Below are positions 52,515 through 61,190 of a stretch of DNA of 64,000 nt, piece after piece. The stretch covers positions 1,984,001-2,048,000 of the forward strand of contig CAVTRI010000001.1 in assembly GCA_963737075.1 (NCBI GenBank). Reading direction: 5' to 3'. Position 1 is the first letter of the stretch. Each line of letters opens with the position of its first letter. Position numbers and translations under genes: made by a program. The DNA comes from CAVTRI01 sp963737075 (GTDB lineage: Bacteria > Actinomycetota > Acidimicrobiia > Acidimicrobiales > Palsa-688). The notes beneath the pieces were generated by a model. It was not told the origin of the DNA, did not search any database, and saw only the letters and a list, made by a program, of their open reading frames with translations.

Positions 52515-53528
52515 GTGCCACTTCCCATGGATAAGGGCGCACGCTCCTCGCAGAGGAGACGAGCCTCGAAGCGGGTCCGGCGAAATCGCACCGTTGCCGT
52601 CGGCGCCCTCATCGTTCTCGTAGCCGTCGCCATAACCGTCGATCACCTGTCCGCCACAGGGCACAGGGTGATCGCCGTCGCCCGTGCCACACCGCCTTCC
52701 GTCACCGCGCCGACCTCCGTCACCCCGCCGACCTCCGTCACGGCGGCGCCCTCCGTGACGACGCCTGCACGCCAGTCGTCGACGCCGGTGCGCGTGAGCA
52801 CCCGTCCGACAAGCACGACGACCGGCCGGCCGGACCTCGCGCCCACCGCGGCGACAGCCGTGGGGAACAAGCCTTTGGCGGGGAAGGTCATCGCCATCGA
52901 CCCGGGGCACAACGGAGGAAACGCGGCGGCCCCAAGCATCATCAACCAGCTGATCTGGAACGGACGCGAGAACGAAACCTGCGACACCACGGGGACCGAG
53001 ACGGACGGCGGCTATACCGAAGCCCAGTTCAACTTCAACGTCGCCGGTTACCTCGCCGGCGACCTCCAGGCCGAAGGCGCCACGGTCGTGCTCACCCGAT
53101 CCTCAAACGCCGGCATAGGACCGTGCGTGACCCAGCGAGCGGCCATTGGCAACGACGCCCACGCCGACGCCGCCATCAGCATCCACGCTGACGGGGGACC
53201 TGTGAACGGACGAGGCTTCGCGATCCTCGAGCCGCTCGCGGACGGCCCGAACGACGCCGTCATCGGTTCGTCCGATGCCCTGGGCCTCGACCTGCGATCC
53301 TCGTTTCTCAGCGCCACCGGCGAGCCGGTGAGCACCTACGACGGGATCGACGGCCTGCAGCCCCGCGACGACCTGGCTGGCCTCAATCTGTCGACCGTCC
53401 CCAAGGTCCTGATCGAATGCGCCAATATGCGCAACCCCGCCGACGCCGCCCTGCTGACTACGAGCCAGTGGCAGCAAGCGGCGGCTCGGGGCATGGCTGC
53501 CGGGCTCACCGCCTTCCTGACGAAGTGA
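52515..53528 (+). CDS. N-acetylmuramoyl-L-alanine amidase (amidase_3)
   Basis: Peptidoglycan amidase of about 337 residues. Basic N-tail, a helix at residues 25-45 (VAVGALIVLVAVAITV), a Thr/Pro-rich linker to about 115 with several TSVT units (18-bp direct repeats in the DNA), then the catalytic domain. IAIDPGHNGGNAA holds the first zinc His, AQFNFNVAGYL the Glu, AAISIHADGGP the second His, and VLIECANMRN the catalytic Glu. Similar to mycobacterial Rv3717 (Ami1). GTG 52515 or ATG 52527 may start it. Anchored on the outer face. Confidence 0.9.
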   Translation: MPLPMDKGARSSQRRRASKRVRRNRTVAVGALIVLVAVAITVDHLSATGHRVIAVARATPPSVTAPTSVTPPTSVTAAPSVTTPARQSSTPVRVSTRPTSTTTGRPDLAPTAATAVGNKPLAGKVIAIDPGHNGGNAAAPSIINQLIWNGRENETCDTTGTETDGGYTEAQFNFNVAGYLAGDLQAEGATVVLTRSSNAGIGPCVTQRAAIGNDAHADAAISIHADGGPVNGRGFAILEPLADGPNDAVIGSSDALGLDLRSSFLSATGEPVSTYDGIDGLQPRDDLAGLNLSTVPKVLIECANMRNPADAALLTTSQWQQAAARGMAAGLTAFLTK

Positions 53529-53811
53529 GGCGCTAACGACAGACGCTGATCAGGCCGCCGACACTGAGCCTCTGGTTGAGGTTGAGGACGGCAGGCTCAT
53601 CCCGTCACCCGGGTGAAGCCTGGCGCGAGGGTCGACGTGGGGGCTGCCTGCGCGTGATCTCGCCGGGAACATTGGCGGCCCAACGACAGGCGTTGAGCCT
53701 CCATCTTCGACAGATCGCGAAACGAGCCGACCGCGCGCACCGCCGCGGGGCATCGCCACAGCCCTAATACCAATGCCGGGGATCCGTCGACGTTTCGCCT
53801 ACGGTGGCCGC

Positions 53812-55110
53812 GTGAATCGGCGGGTCCTGTGCCTATTTTGCACGGTGCTGGCAGGCGTGTTGCTGTTTGTTGGGGTGTTGGCGGGGGTGGTGAACCGGCA
53901 GGTCCTGGACGGCTCCCGGTTCGCCGGTCATGTGGACGCCGTACGGCGTCAGCCAGTGGTGAGCCGCCAGATCGGCGAGGCCATTACTGCGCGGGCCATC
54001 GCTGCGGTCCCCGACCTCGTGGCGGTCCGCCCGCTGGTGGAGGCGTCGGCCACCGCGCTGGGCGGAAGTCCCGCGTTTGGGCCGTTGGTGCGGTTCTCGG
54101 CCCAGCAGCTGCACGCGTCGTTTACCGAAGGCGGTTCGGGGCCAGTCGTGTGGCAGCTGGTCGACGTAGGAGCAGTGCTGTCCGGGGTGCTGCCCGTGCT
54201 GTCGCCCCAGGCGGCCACTCGCCTACCACCCGACCTGTCAGTGACGTTGGCCTCGGCACGGTCCCGAAGCTTCGCCGCCCGGACCATCCACCTGGCCCGT
54301 GTTACGCGGGTACTGGCGTGGCTGCTCCCTCTGTTGGCGCTCCTCGGTTTCGCGACCGCCGTCGGAACCGCGACCGACCGGCTGCGAGCGGTGACCCGGG
54401 CGGGGTGGGCTGTGATGTGGTCTGGCGTCGTGTGGGGGTCCTCGCCTTCGCCGGCGAACTGGTGGCGTCGGCCGCTGACGAGTCAAGCCTGCATGGAGCG
54501 CTGGTGGCGGCGTCGTGGCGGGAGTTCGGACGGCCCCTATGGTGGGCGGCCGCGATTGTCGCCGGCGCCGGCGCCATCACGATCGGAGCTGCCGGCGGCC
54601 GCCTGGAACTCGACCCGGGCCGTGCCGCCCACCGCGTGTGGGCCGCGGTGGCGACGACACCGGATGGCCAATGGGCCCGAATAGGCCGAGGCGCGGCGCT
54701 CATTGCGGTGGGATTGGGGATGTTGCTGCGCCCGGCGTTGGTCTTCAGTGTGCTCGCCGGGGTGGTCGCGCTGGCGCTGCTGGTGGCAGGCGTTGGCGAG
54801 TTGGCCGCGGCTGCGGGCGCCACTCGCCCCCAGATCCAACCGAGCCGGACGAGCAACCGCCGGTGGGTCTCCCCCATCGTCCTGGCGATGGTAGCCGTGT
54901 TGCTGACCGCGCTCGTGGTCTTCGACAGCGCCCCCGCGTCCCAGCAAGTCATAACAGTCGCTGCAGCCGACAACGCCTGCAACGGATATGTGCAGCTTTG
55001 TGACCGCCCCTACAACGACGTCGCCTTCGTCGCCACCCACAACGCCATGTCGGCGGCCGACGAGCCAGGGTGGTTCATCCCCGAACAGCCCACCGGTCTG
55101 ATCGGCCAAC
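53812..55110 (+). pseudogene. membrane protein with PLC-like C-terminus, frameshifted and truncated
   Basis: Five helices occupy the first 370 codons (LCLFCTVLAGVLLFVGVLAG, TRVLAWLLPLLALLGFATAV and others). The reading frame switches within the five-G run at 54434-54438; adding one base joins ...GVVWGVLAFAGELV. Then FVATHNAMSAADEPGWF begins a PI-PLC X-like domain, with the active His-Asn pattern, but it ends abruptly after GQLNADL at about 55105, where sequence of an IS21 transposase begins. So the gene is broken twice: the frameshift and loss of the rest of the PLC domain. Confidence 0.78.
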
Positions 55111-55225
55111 TCAACGCAGATCTGGCCGATCAGCTCATCGCTCAGCTGGTCGACGCCACCAGCACGATCGACACCCAACTCCACCGCGGCGGCGATGTAG
55201 TTGCGGGCCGTGGTGCGAGACAGCC
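55110..55225 (-). pseudogene. IS21-family istA transposase fragment
   Basis: On the minus strand GLSRTTARNYIAAAVELGVD and DQLSDELIGQICVEL align with the helix-turn-helix and linker after it in IstA-type transposases. Only about 40 codons remain. It abuts the truncated PLC gene on one side and the decayed sigma gene on the other. Confidence 0.68.
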
Positions 55226-55720
55226 CCCTGCAGGGTGTAGGGGCCCCGGGTGGTGGCGAGCTCGTCCGCCCTGACCAGCGCTGCCTCGCCTCGCGCTGAT
55301 GTGGAGGCGGTCCCATCTGCGGCGATCCTGGTCGAGCAGCAGGACGGGCGCGCCGGTGGGGCCAGTCCGGGCGCGCTGGCGCGAGGACTGGAACCCCAAG
55401 TGCGATGGGCCGCTCACCCGGCTCACCGGCAGAGGGCCGCTAGCCACCGCCGAAGCAGCCTCCCGAAACTCTGGCCCACCGATACCTCCCTGAGGTGGCC
55501 GAGTAGCCCTCGTTGAAGACGAGGTAGATGACCTCGAGCACGGCGCCCAGGCGTGACAAGCGATCCTCGCCGACCGGGACCTCGAAGGGAACGCCGGCCC
55601 GGGCGATGGCCTTCTTCGCCCGCACGATGCGCTGCGTCATCGTGGCCTGGGGGACGACGTAGGCCCGGGCGATCTCGGGCATCGTAAGCCCCCCGACCAA
55701 GCGCAGGGTCAATCATGCCA
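55225..55720 (-). pseudogene. ECF42-type sigma factor, collapsed
   Basis: From the right: LRLVGGLTMPEIARAYVVPQ, TMTQRIVRAKKAIA, LEVIYLVFNEGYSATSG is the sigma region 4 and start of the long C-terminal domain (55712 down to about 55480). A gap of around 100 bases is missing, then GAPVLLLDQDRRRWDR and, in a shifted frame, EAALVRADELATTRGPYTLQ. The order is that of ECF42 (DUF6596-type) sigma factors. The N-terminal sigma region 2 is missing. It is certainly nonfunctional. Confidence 0.75.
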
Positions 55721-55793
55721 TGGCGCCTCCTCAGCTCCAGCTTCAGAGACCCATCCGCACCTGTGTTCGGCCGGCACAGGTGGATACTCAAGA

Positions 55794-55872
55794 TGGTCCA
55801 ACAACTGGCAACGAGGGTGGTCCAATGTCGCTGGCAAAACCAGCCCTCCACTGGTCCAATCTCACTGGCAAG
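55794..55872. repeat. IS21-like multiple terminal repeats
   Basis: Three units of TGGTCCAA-n(4-6)-CTGGCAA: 55794-55812, 55818-55837 and 55852-55872. Repeated transposase-binding motifs of this shape are a hallmark of IS21-element ends. It is an orphan end, since only a short istA fragment remains. Confidence 0.65.
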
Positions 55873-56038
55873 CGACAGCTGCGTTGCTGGTTGCGTTCTC
55901 CGGTATGCACCCCCCTTTTGCCGGGCTACAGAGCCCTGACTCTAAGCCAGGTATGACTGCAGTGAGACAGCCCTCGTGCTTCTCGGCGAGCAAAGGACAT
56001 CAAAGGATATTGACGTTGTACTGGTACGGTGCTGATAG

Positions 56039-57268
56039 GTGACCCTTCGTCCGCCCGAATCTTGGTTGGACCGGGAACGGGTGGTCGGTCTGATGCGGCG
56101 TTTTGCCGTTCCGGGTGTGCAGATCGCCGTGATCGAAGACGGAGAGGTGATCTCCGAAGACGCTTTCGGCGACCGAGCCGCCGGTCTTGGTCCGGTCAGA
56201 CCGGACACGGTGTTCCAGGCTGCTTCGCTGTCGAAGACAGTGACGGCGTGGGGGGTGATGCGGCTGGTCGAAGCGGGCGTGATCGGCTTGGACGACCCGG
56301 TGGAGAACTACTTGTCGCGGTGGCGGCCGCCGACCTCACCCTTCGATCATGATGGGGTGACGATCCGGCGGCTGCTCAGCCACACCGCTGGGGTATCGGT
56401 GCAGGGCTATCCGGGCTACGGCCCGGCCGCGCCTCTGCCCTCGCTTGAGGAGTCCCTTAGCAGCCACGCGGTTGGCGTCGTGCGTCCTCCCGGGTCCCGG
56501 TATTCGTATTCAGGTGGCGGTTATACGTTGCTTCAGCTGGTGGTCGAGGAGCTGTCCGGACAGCCGTTTGCCGAGTACATGGCGCAGTCTGTTCTCGGAC
56601 CCCTCGGCATGAACCTTTCGACCTTCGCCCAAGACCGTTCGTACGGGGGGATCGCCGACGGAATGGCGCAAGGTCATAGGTCTGCCGGCCGAACCGTCCC
56701 GAACTACCGGTACACCGAGGCGGCGGCGGCCGGCTTGTTGACGACGGCGGGCGACTATGGCCGCTTCCTAGCCGCCGCCATGGACGGCCACGGGGACGCG
56801 CCGGCCGGACGGGCCGTGCTCAGCCCGGCCACCGTCGATCTCGCCTTCACGCCCGTGGACCGTTCGGTCGGAGGGCTGCACCTTGGTCGGCGGGTTGGAT
56901 ACGGGCTGGGGGTTGTCGTGGACGATCTCCGGTGCGGCGTGCGAGTCGTGCTGCATGGCGGCGACAACCGGGGATGGACCAGCGTGTTCGCGTCGGTACC
57001 GGCGTTGCGGCGCGCCATCGTGGTCATGACCAATGCCGACTCCGGATTCTTGTTTCGGTTCGCGTTCTTTGAGACGACATCGGCGATCCCCGTCGACCCG
57101 ACCATCCTCCGACGCTACCGAGCAGCTCGCCGAGCCCTGATCGGTGTGCCTGCCTTCGGCGCCTCTGCCGTGCTCACCAACCGGGCAATAAGAAGAGGCT
57201 CGACCCCTCCGGCGGGCGTTGCGCTGCTCTGGAGCGTCTTATGGCACACCGATCTCCTTCCCCGCTAA
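56039..57268 (+). CDS. serine beta-lactamase-like (class C / penicillin-binding) hydrolase
   Basis: About 409 residues. QAASLSKTVTAWGVM has the S-x-x-K nucleophile near residue 64, SRYSYSGGGYTLLQLVVEEL the Tyr-x-Ser/Asn motif, and VVLHGGDNRGW the third (K/H-T/G-G) element. These motifs give a serine hydrolase of the beta-lactamase/DD-peptidase/esterase (EstB) fold. No N-terminal signal is seen. GTG start. The stop overlaps a convergent AP2-domain remnant. Base composition is ordinary. Confidence 0.87.
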   Translation: MTLRPPESWLDRERVVGLMRRFAVPGVQIAVIEDGEVISEDAFGDRAAGLGPVRPDTVFQAASLSKTVTAWGVMRLVEAGVIGLDDPVENYLSRWRPPTSPFDHDGVTIRRLLSHTAGVSVQGYPGYGPAAPLPSLEESLSSHAVGVVRPPGSRYSYSGGGYTLLQLVVEELSGQPFAEYMAQSVLGPLGMNLSTFAQDRSYGGIADGMAQGHRSAGRTVPNYRYTEAAAAGLLTTAGDYGRFLAAAMDGHGDAPAGRAVLSPATVDLAFTPVDRSVGGLHLGRRVGYGLGVVVDDLRCGVRVVLHGGDNRGWTSVFASVPALRRAIVVMTNADSGFLFRFAFFETTSAIPVDPTILRRYRAARRALIGVPAFGASAVLTNRAIRRGSTPPAGVALLWSVLWHTDLLPR

Positions 57269-57435
57269 CTCGGCTGGCGAGGGATGACAGCGGCGAACTC
57301 GCCGAAACCGGCCAGAGCCGCCACGTTGTAGGCCCGAGCCGCCTCCTTCTCGGTGCCGAAGTAGCTCCAGGGCTACGCTGGCCTTCGACCGTGATATGGG
57401 TTCCAGGAGACGCCTCCGTAACCGGAGGAGAATCC
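57265..57435 (-). pseudogene. AP2-domain (homing-endonuclease-like) remnant
   Basis: On the minus strand GYGGVSWNPYHGRRPA, an in-frame TAG, then PWSYFGTEKEAARAYN and AALAGFGEFA. The YRGVSW and YF-T-EEAARAYD-AA-GFGEFA-like blocks are the core of the AP2 DNA-binding domain. Bacterial AP2 domains are typical of HNH homing endonucleases and mobile-element proteins. The in-frame stop and lack of the rest show decay. Confidence 0.68.
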
Positions 57436-57548
57436 GGGCCGCTTCCCTCGGTTGGACTCACAACGCCGAAGGCCGCTGCTTGGGATGAGCCTGGGCGTGG
57501 CCGGGTCGATTACTGTTGAGACGTAGCCGCGTCCCGCGTAGGGAATGC

Positions 57549-57941
57549 TCAGGACCAGAACTCGTCGTTGGCGTACTGGTCGAGCGGCGAGTCCCAGAAC
57601 TCGGCGACCTTGCCGTCGCGGATGTGGAAGGTGTGGACGTCATTCCCAGTGAAGTCGCGTCCCTCACGGGACGCGGACCCCCTCACGAGCACCACGCCGT
57701 GCTCGTCGTTTGCGAGAACGTCGTGCACTTCGAGCCGCGAAGTACCGCTGCTCAATTCCGTAATCTTGCCAAAGAAGCCGAAGACTTCGTCTTTTCCATG
57801 GTAGTCGCCGGCAAGCTGGCTCCGGCCGGCGATGTGCCATTCGATGTCGTCCGCGAACAGCTCGCTGATCGTCTCCATGTCACCGCTGCTGTACGCCTGG
57901 TAGCCCTTCCGGAGCAGTTCGATGTTCGGATGGTCGGCCAT
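57549..57941 (-). CDS. SnoaL-like/NTF2-fold protein
   Basis: About 130 residues, with NIELLRKGYQAYSSGDMETI, LFADDIEWHIAGRSQLAG and VFGFFGKITELSSGTSRLEV, typical NTF2-like alpha+beta cone. DNDVHTFHIRDGKVAEFWD-like region ends it. Members are ketosteroid-isomerase-related, polyketide cyclases or of unknown role. ATG preceded by GGAGGCAACG. Confidence 0.87.
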   Translation of the reverse strand: MADHPNIELLRKGYQAYSSGDMETISELFADDIEWHIAGRSQLAGDYHGKDEVFGFFGKITELSSGTSRLEVHDVLANDEHGVVLVRGSASREGRDFTGNDVHTFHIRDGKVAEFWDSPLDQYANDEFWS

Positions 57942-58168
57942 CGTTGCCTCCGTTCCGGGGACGTTGCGTCCCCCTTGCGACCTGCTGACGGCCGAATGTA
58001 GACGACTCCGATCGCCAGTTCATGGCGACCTGCTCTCGCAGGTCCTCGCCGGTGGTCATGCCGCAGGTCGATCGAAGTGAAGTGCACACCCGACATGTGC
58101 GGGCCGCGCTGCCAGCGTTGCCACCACAGCCAGGACCGGGCACAAACTCGGCAACATGACTCGGTCGA

Positions 58169-58888
58169 CTAGGGACGGGGAGGTCGAGCCCCGGGGTCGG
58201 CGAGGGTAGCGCCCGACGCGTCGGCGGATGGAACAGGGAGTACGTTCCCGGCGACCGGTAAGGTTTCCTCGCGGCGCCACATGAGGAAGGCCACGATTAG
58301 GGTCCAGACGCCGGTGGCCAGGAAGGCGAAAAAGCCGATGGGTCCGGCCAGGGCGACCACCGCCAGGACGAAGCTGACCCACGCCAGCAACACCGGCACG
58401 ATCCTGGTCTTCAAGATGATGAAACCCACCGCCCACATCAAGATAGAGATCCCGACGGTGAGCGCTGCTGCCCCGATATCGCTTTCCAGGAAGTTCAGGG
58501 TCTGAACAGTGGCGGGGAGCATCTTCTTGGGGTCGTCAATGAGAGCGAGGTTCACGCCCGAGAACATCAGTCCGCCGCCTGCGAAGATGATCGCTCCGGC
58601 CAGGAGAATGGGGGACAGCCTGGCGCCGATATCGCTGCGACCGAAGCGGTCTCTTAGATAACCGAACCAGAAGAGGCCGAAGACCACGGCTATGTCAGCC
58701 AGCACCGTGGAAACTCCGAGCGCCGTTTTGTGAGAGCTCTCATTGTACCAGGCCAAAAGGTACTGAGGGGACTTGTTCGTGTTCGGTGTGGTTACGATTA
58801 AGAACGAAATTAGCAATATCACCACGAACAACACGCCGCAGGCAGGTCCCCATCTGGCCCGATGCGGCTCGACCGCTCGTTGGTTCAT
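58169..58888 (-). CDS. membrane protein, about six helices
   Basis: About 239 residues. Helices include GVLFVVILLISFLIVTTP, VLADIAVVFGLFWFGYL, LLAGAIIFAGGGLMF, AALTVGISILMWAVGFIIL and SFVLAVVALAGPIGFFAFLA. Pattern resembles the DUF4386-like group but is not firmly assigned. ATG has AGGAGA upstream. The SnoaL gene lies 227 bases downstream on the same strand. Confidence 0.68.
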   Translation of the reverse strand: MNQRAVEPHRARWGPACGVLFVVILLISFLIVTTPNTNKSPQYLLAWYNESSHKTALGVSTVLADIAVVFGLFWFGYLRDRFGRSDIGARLSPILLAGAIIFAGGGLMFSGVNLALIDDPKKMLPATVQTLNFLESDIGAAALTVGISILMWAVGFIILKTRIVPVLLAWVSFVLAVVALAGPIGFFAFLATGVWTLIVAFLMWRREETLPVAGNVLPVPSADASGATLADPGARPPRP

Positions 58889-59447
58889 TCTCCTAGCCCC
58901 TTCCCGTGATCCCGAAGACGCACATTCGTTCATCCGAGGGCTGCCACCTCGGACGGCCATACCATCATGCACTACATGATGAGCTCTCGTCCAGTGGCTG
59001 CGAGGCGGATGGCGGCAATGGACCACACGTTGCCCGCCAACGATGGCCAAGCGGGAACGTCGATAAGGTGGTCGTCTGCCGCCAGACCAACCCATTTTAG
59101 GGGTGCCGGTGCGCGCGGCCGCCATCCGGCCGGCTGGCAGTTGGCTCGTGCCGAGTGCTTGGGCTGCGCCTAATGCGCAAGCTCCAAGACCCGAATTGTC
59201 TTGGTCGCGTCAATGGTGGTACCCGGAATAGCTCGCATTGTGGCTGACCAGCTACTCCGAGTGAGGTCCAGCGCGGCGCCTGTCATTGGCGCCGATTCAG
59301 GGCGGTTGAACGCGAATCAGCCGCCGGCTGGCATCCAATGGTCCCGATGCACGCGGTGTCGATGAATCAGTATTGGAAGCCAATCGACACCAGCAGCCCC
59401 GCTTCCTCGAACCCGTCCAGCACGACCATGACAAACAGACGTCTTCT
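58889..59447. other. gene-poor stretch
   Basis: No recognisable coding frame on either strand. At 58963-58981 CATCATG-cacta-CATGATG is a perfect seven-base inverted repeat with a five-base spacer, 75 bases upstream of the minus-strand membrane protein start; it could be an operator. The rest looks like decayed DNA of the tRNA-linked island. Confidence 0.45.
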
Positions 59448-59687
59448 TCAGCCGGCGAGGTCGACGGCGTGGCCATTGTTGCTGCCGACGGCGGCCAGCC
59501 GGTCGATCGCCGCCCGAGGGATCAAGATGCGGCGGCCCAGGCGCACCGCCGGCAAGCCCGTCCGCCCCTCCGTGGCCAGCCAGGCGTGGGCCAGCTCGTA
59601 TGCCGCGGAGCTGGAGATCCCCAACACCACCGCCGCTTCCCGCACCTGTCCAGTCCTCGTGCCAGCACCTCCCGGACGCGGAATCAC
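59448..59687 (-). CDS. excisionase-like helix-turn-helix protein
   Basis: About 79 residues. VREAAVVLGISSSAAYELAH, then LPAVRLGRRILIPRAAIDRL is the winged helix of the excisionase/MerR-like family. Such small proteins accompany integrase in mobile elements. An integrase fragment is about 2.6 kb away, ending at tRNA-Gly, so this may be its Xis, by inference. The start is uncertain: the first 14 residues (IPRPGGAGTRTGQ) are not typical. Confidence 0.65.
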   Translation of the reverse strand: MIPRPGGAGTRTGQVREAAVVLGISSSAAYELAHAWLATEGRTGLPAVRLGRRILIPRAAIDRLAAVGSNNGHAVDLAG

Positions 59688-59764
59688 AATGGTGTGACAT
59701 CAAAAGTGGGACAGCGCGACGCCTTGCCGTGGACCACACCGGGGAGAGTACGCCCCTCCCTTCG

Positions 59765-60084
59765 TTACTCCTGGACGACGACGTCACCCGTGGCGAAAAC
59801 CGGAGTGTTCAGGATCGACAGCAGCAACTGGTCGTCCAACGGCTCGCCACCCAAGCCGAGCGACGCCTCCAGCTGGGCGATCAGCGCCCAGTGCGCCCGG
59901 ATCACCTGCGCCCGGGCAAACCGGCACGTCCGAGCCCTCAGCGCACACCTGATCCACCAGTCGAGCCGCCGTGCTCAGCAGCGTGAGCAGCAGGTCCCAC
60001 ATCGGACAGGCGGTCGCCCAGGCGCAGCTGACGCACCACCCGCTCCAGCGACGCCACGTTCGACTTCGCCCGGCGGATCGTCAC
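59765..60084 (-). pseudogene. decayed small gene, at least two frameshifts
   Basis: Three consecutive frames give VTIRRAKSNVASLERVVRQL, then MWDLLLTLLSTAARLVDQV, then RARAQVIRAHWALIAQLEAS ending LLSILNTPVFATGDVVVQE. Each is helical and non-random, and each starts where the former stops making sense. No family is recognised. Lies upstream of the excisionase-like gene on the same strand. Confidence 0.4.
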
Positions 60085-60187
60085 GGATCCGACGCTATCC
60101 CCGCCATTCTGCCGCAATCCGCTTTGTCGTGCTGAAAGCGAGCCACGCACACGGGCATCCCGCCCACCACAGCGATAGCATCGACCA

Positions 60188-60427
60188 ATGTTTCCAGTGC
60201 TTCTGGCCGTTACTCATCCTGCCGTGAAATCAGGCTGGTTTCGTACTCAAGAGGTTGGAATAATCTTAGCCGTTGTGGGTGCACTCGTCCTCGGAATTGT
60301 CGGTTTCCTCTTTAACAAAGAAAGCGACACTGGCCGCTTCCAACGCGCAGTAGCCATGAGTGCCGGCGCTGGCCTGCTGGGTATCGGGTTCGTCCTCCAG
60401 CTCCTAGGGCTCCACTACGCCGGCTGA
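60188..60427 (+). CDS. small two-helix membrane protein
   Basis: Seventy-nine residues: VGIILAVVGALVLGIVGFLF and AMSAGAGLLGIGFVLQLLGL are hydrophobic helices joined by a charged loop (NKESDTGRFQRAV). No family recognised. Local DNA is poorer in GC than its surroundings, as expected for imported material. No strong ribosome site. Confidence 0.5.
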   Translation: MFPVLLAVTHPAVKSGWFRTQEVGIILAVVGALVLGIVGFLFNKESDTGRFQRAVAMSAGAGLLGIGFVLQLLGLHYAG

Positions 60428-61190
60428 GCCCGCTTAGGGGCCAGACACCCCACACTCGGCGCTGCACGTACCTGCGCTCCACCAAGGACCCGGATCGGGT
60501 GATCCCCCACGCCACCTTTTGTGCAGCGCGCACCGGGCTCTGGCGTCGAGGGGTAGCAGAAACTAGCGCTTATCGGTGTTGCGTCGTCCTCAACGACGCG
60601 CCGGATATACGCGTATCCGGCGCGTACGTGGCTGTCCGATTCGTTCCGCCCATTTTCACGGCCATCGAGGAGAGGACAGTGCCTGTAGGGACTGTCCGCC
60701 GGAGGCCCCCAGAAAAAACCGCCCGTAGAGATCAGCCGAACGAGATGACTCGCCCGATGCCGGGGCGGCGGTAGACCCGCTCGCTGTCCGCTGCGGTCAC
60801 CTCGGCACGGCTGGCACCTTCCGCACGTGCGCGAGGTTGCGGAGCCGCAGCGGGGCGCTGAGCGGCCGCCCCGCTCGTTCGAAGGCGGCCCGCGGATCGG
60901 CGCCCCACAGCTCTTCCGTCGCTGAGTTCGTCCTCGTCGAAGATCGTGGTGCCGGCGCGCCGGTGCCGGTATGGGCCATCCTCTTGGCCTCTGTGAGTGC
61001 TCAGTGGGCCGCCCGAGGATGACCGGGTCGCGCTGTCGTTTCGACCGTTCCGCCTCGACGGCCCCCACGACCATATAGATACTCCTTAGCGGTCGTGTGG
61101 CAGAGGTGCTGCGCGCAGGAGTCTCGGCGAGCGATTCGGAGCGCCGGCCCGGGGGTTACGCCCGGACGGTGAGGGCGAGCCCGTCGACCT
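60428..61190. other. gene-poor stretch with a long palindrome
   Basis: No credible protein in the six frames. ACGCGCCGGATA (60596-60607), TACGCG loop, TATCCGGCGCGT (60614-60625) pair perfectly over 12 bases with the centre itself palindromic. On the minus strand an open stretch ends ERVYRRPGIGRVISFG at about 60735, which could be the end of a lost gene. Otherwise degraded. Confidence 0.45.

Noticed and set aside
55880..56038. Promoter TTGACG ... TGATAG before the beta-lactamase-like gene
   Set aside because: The -10-like element would touch the start codon; spacing for transcription start is not adequate.
60415..61074. 219-residue minus-strand protein
   Set aside because: Low-complexity Arg/Pro composition, no motif; the area contains palindromes and decayed DNA.
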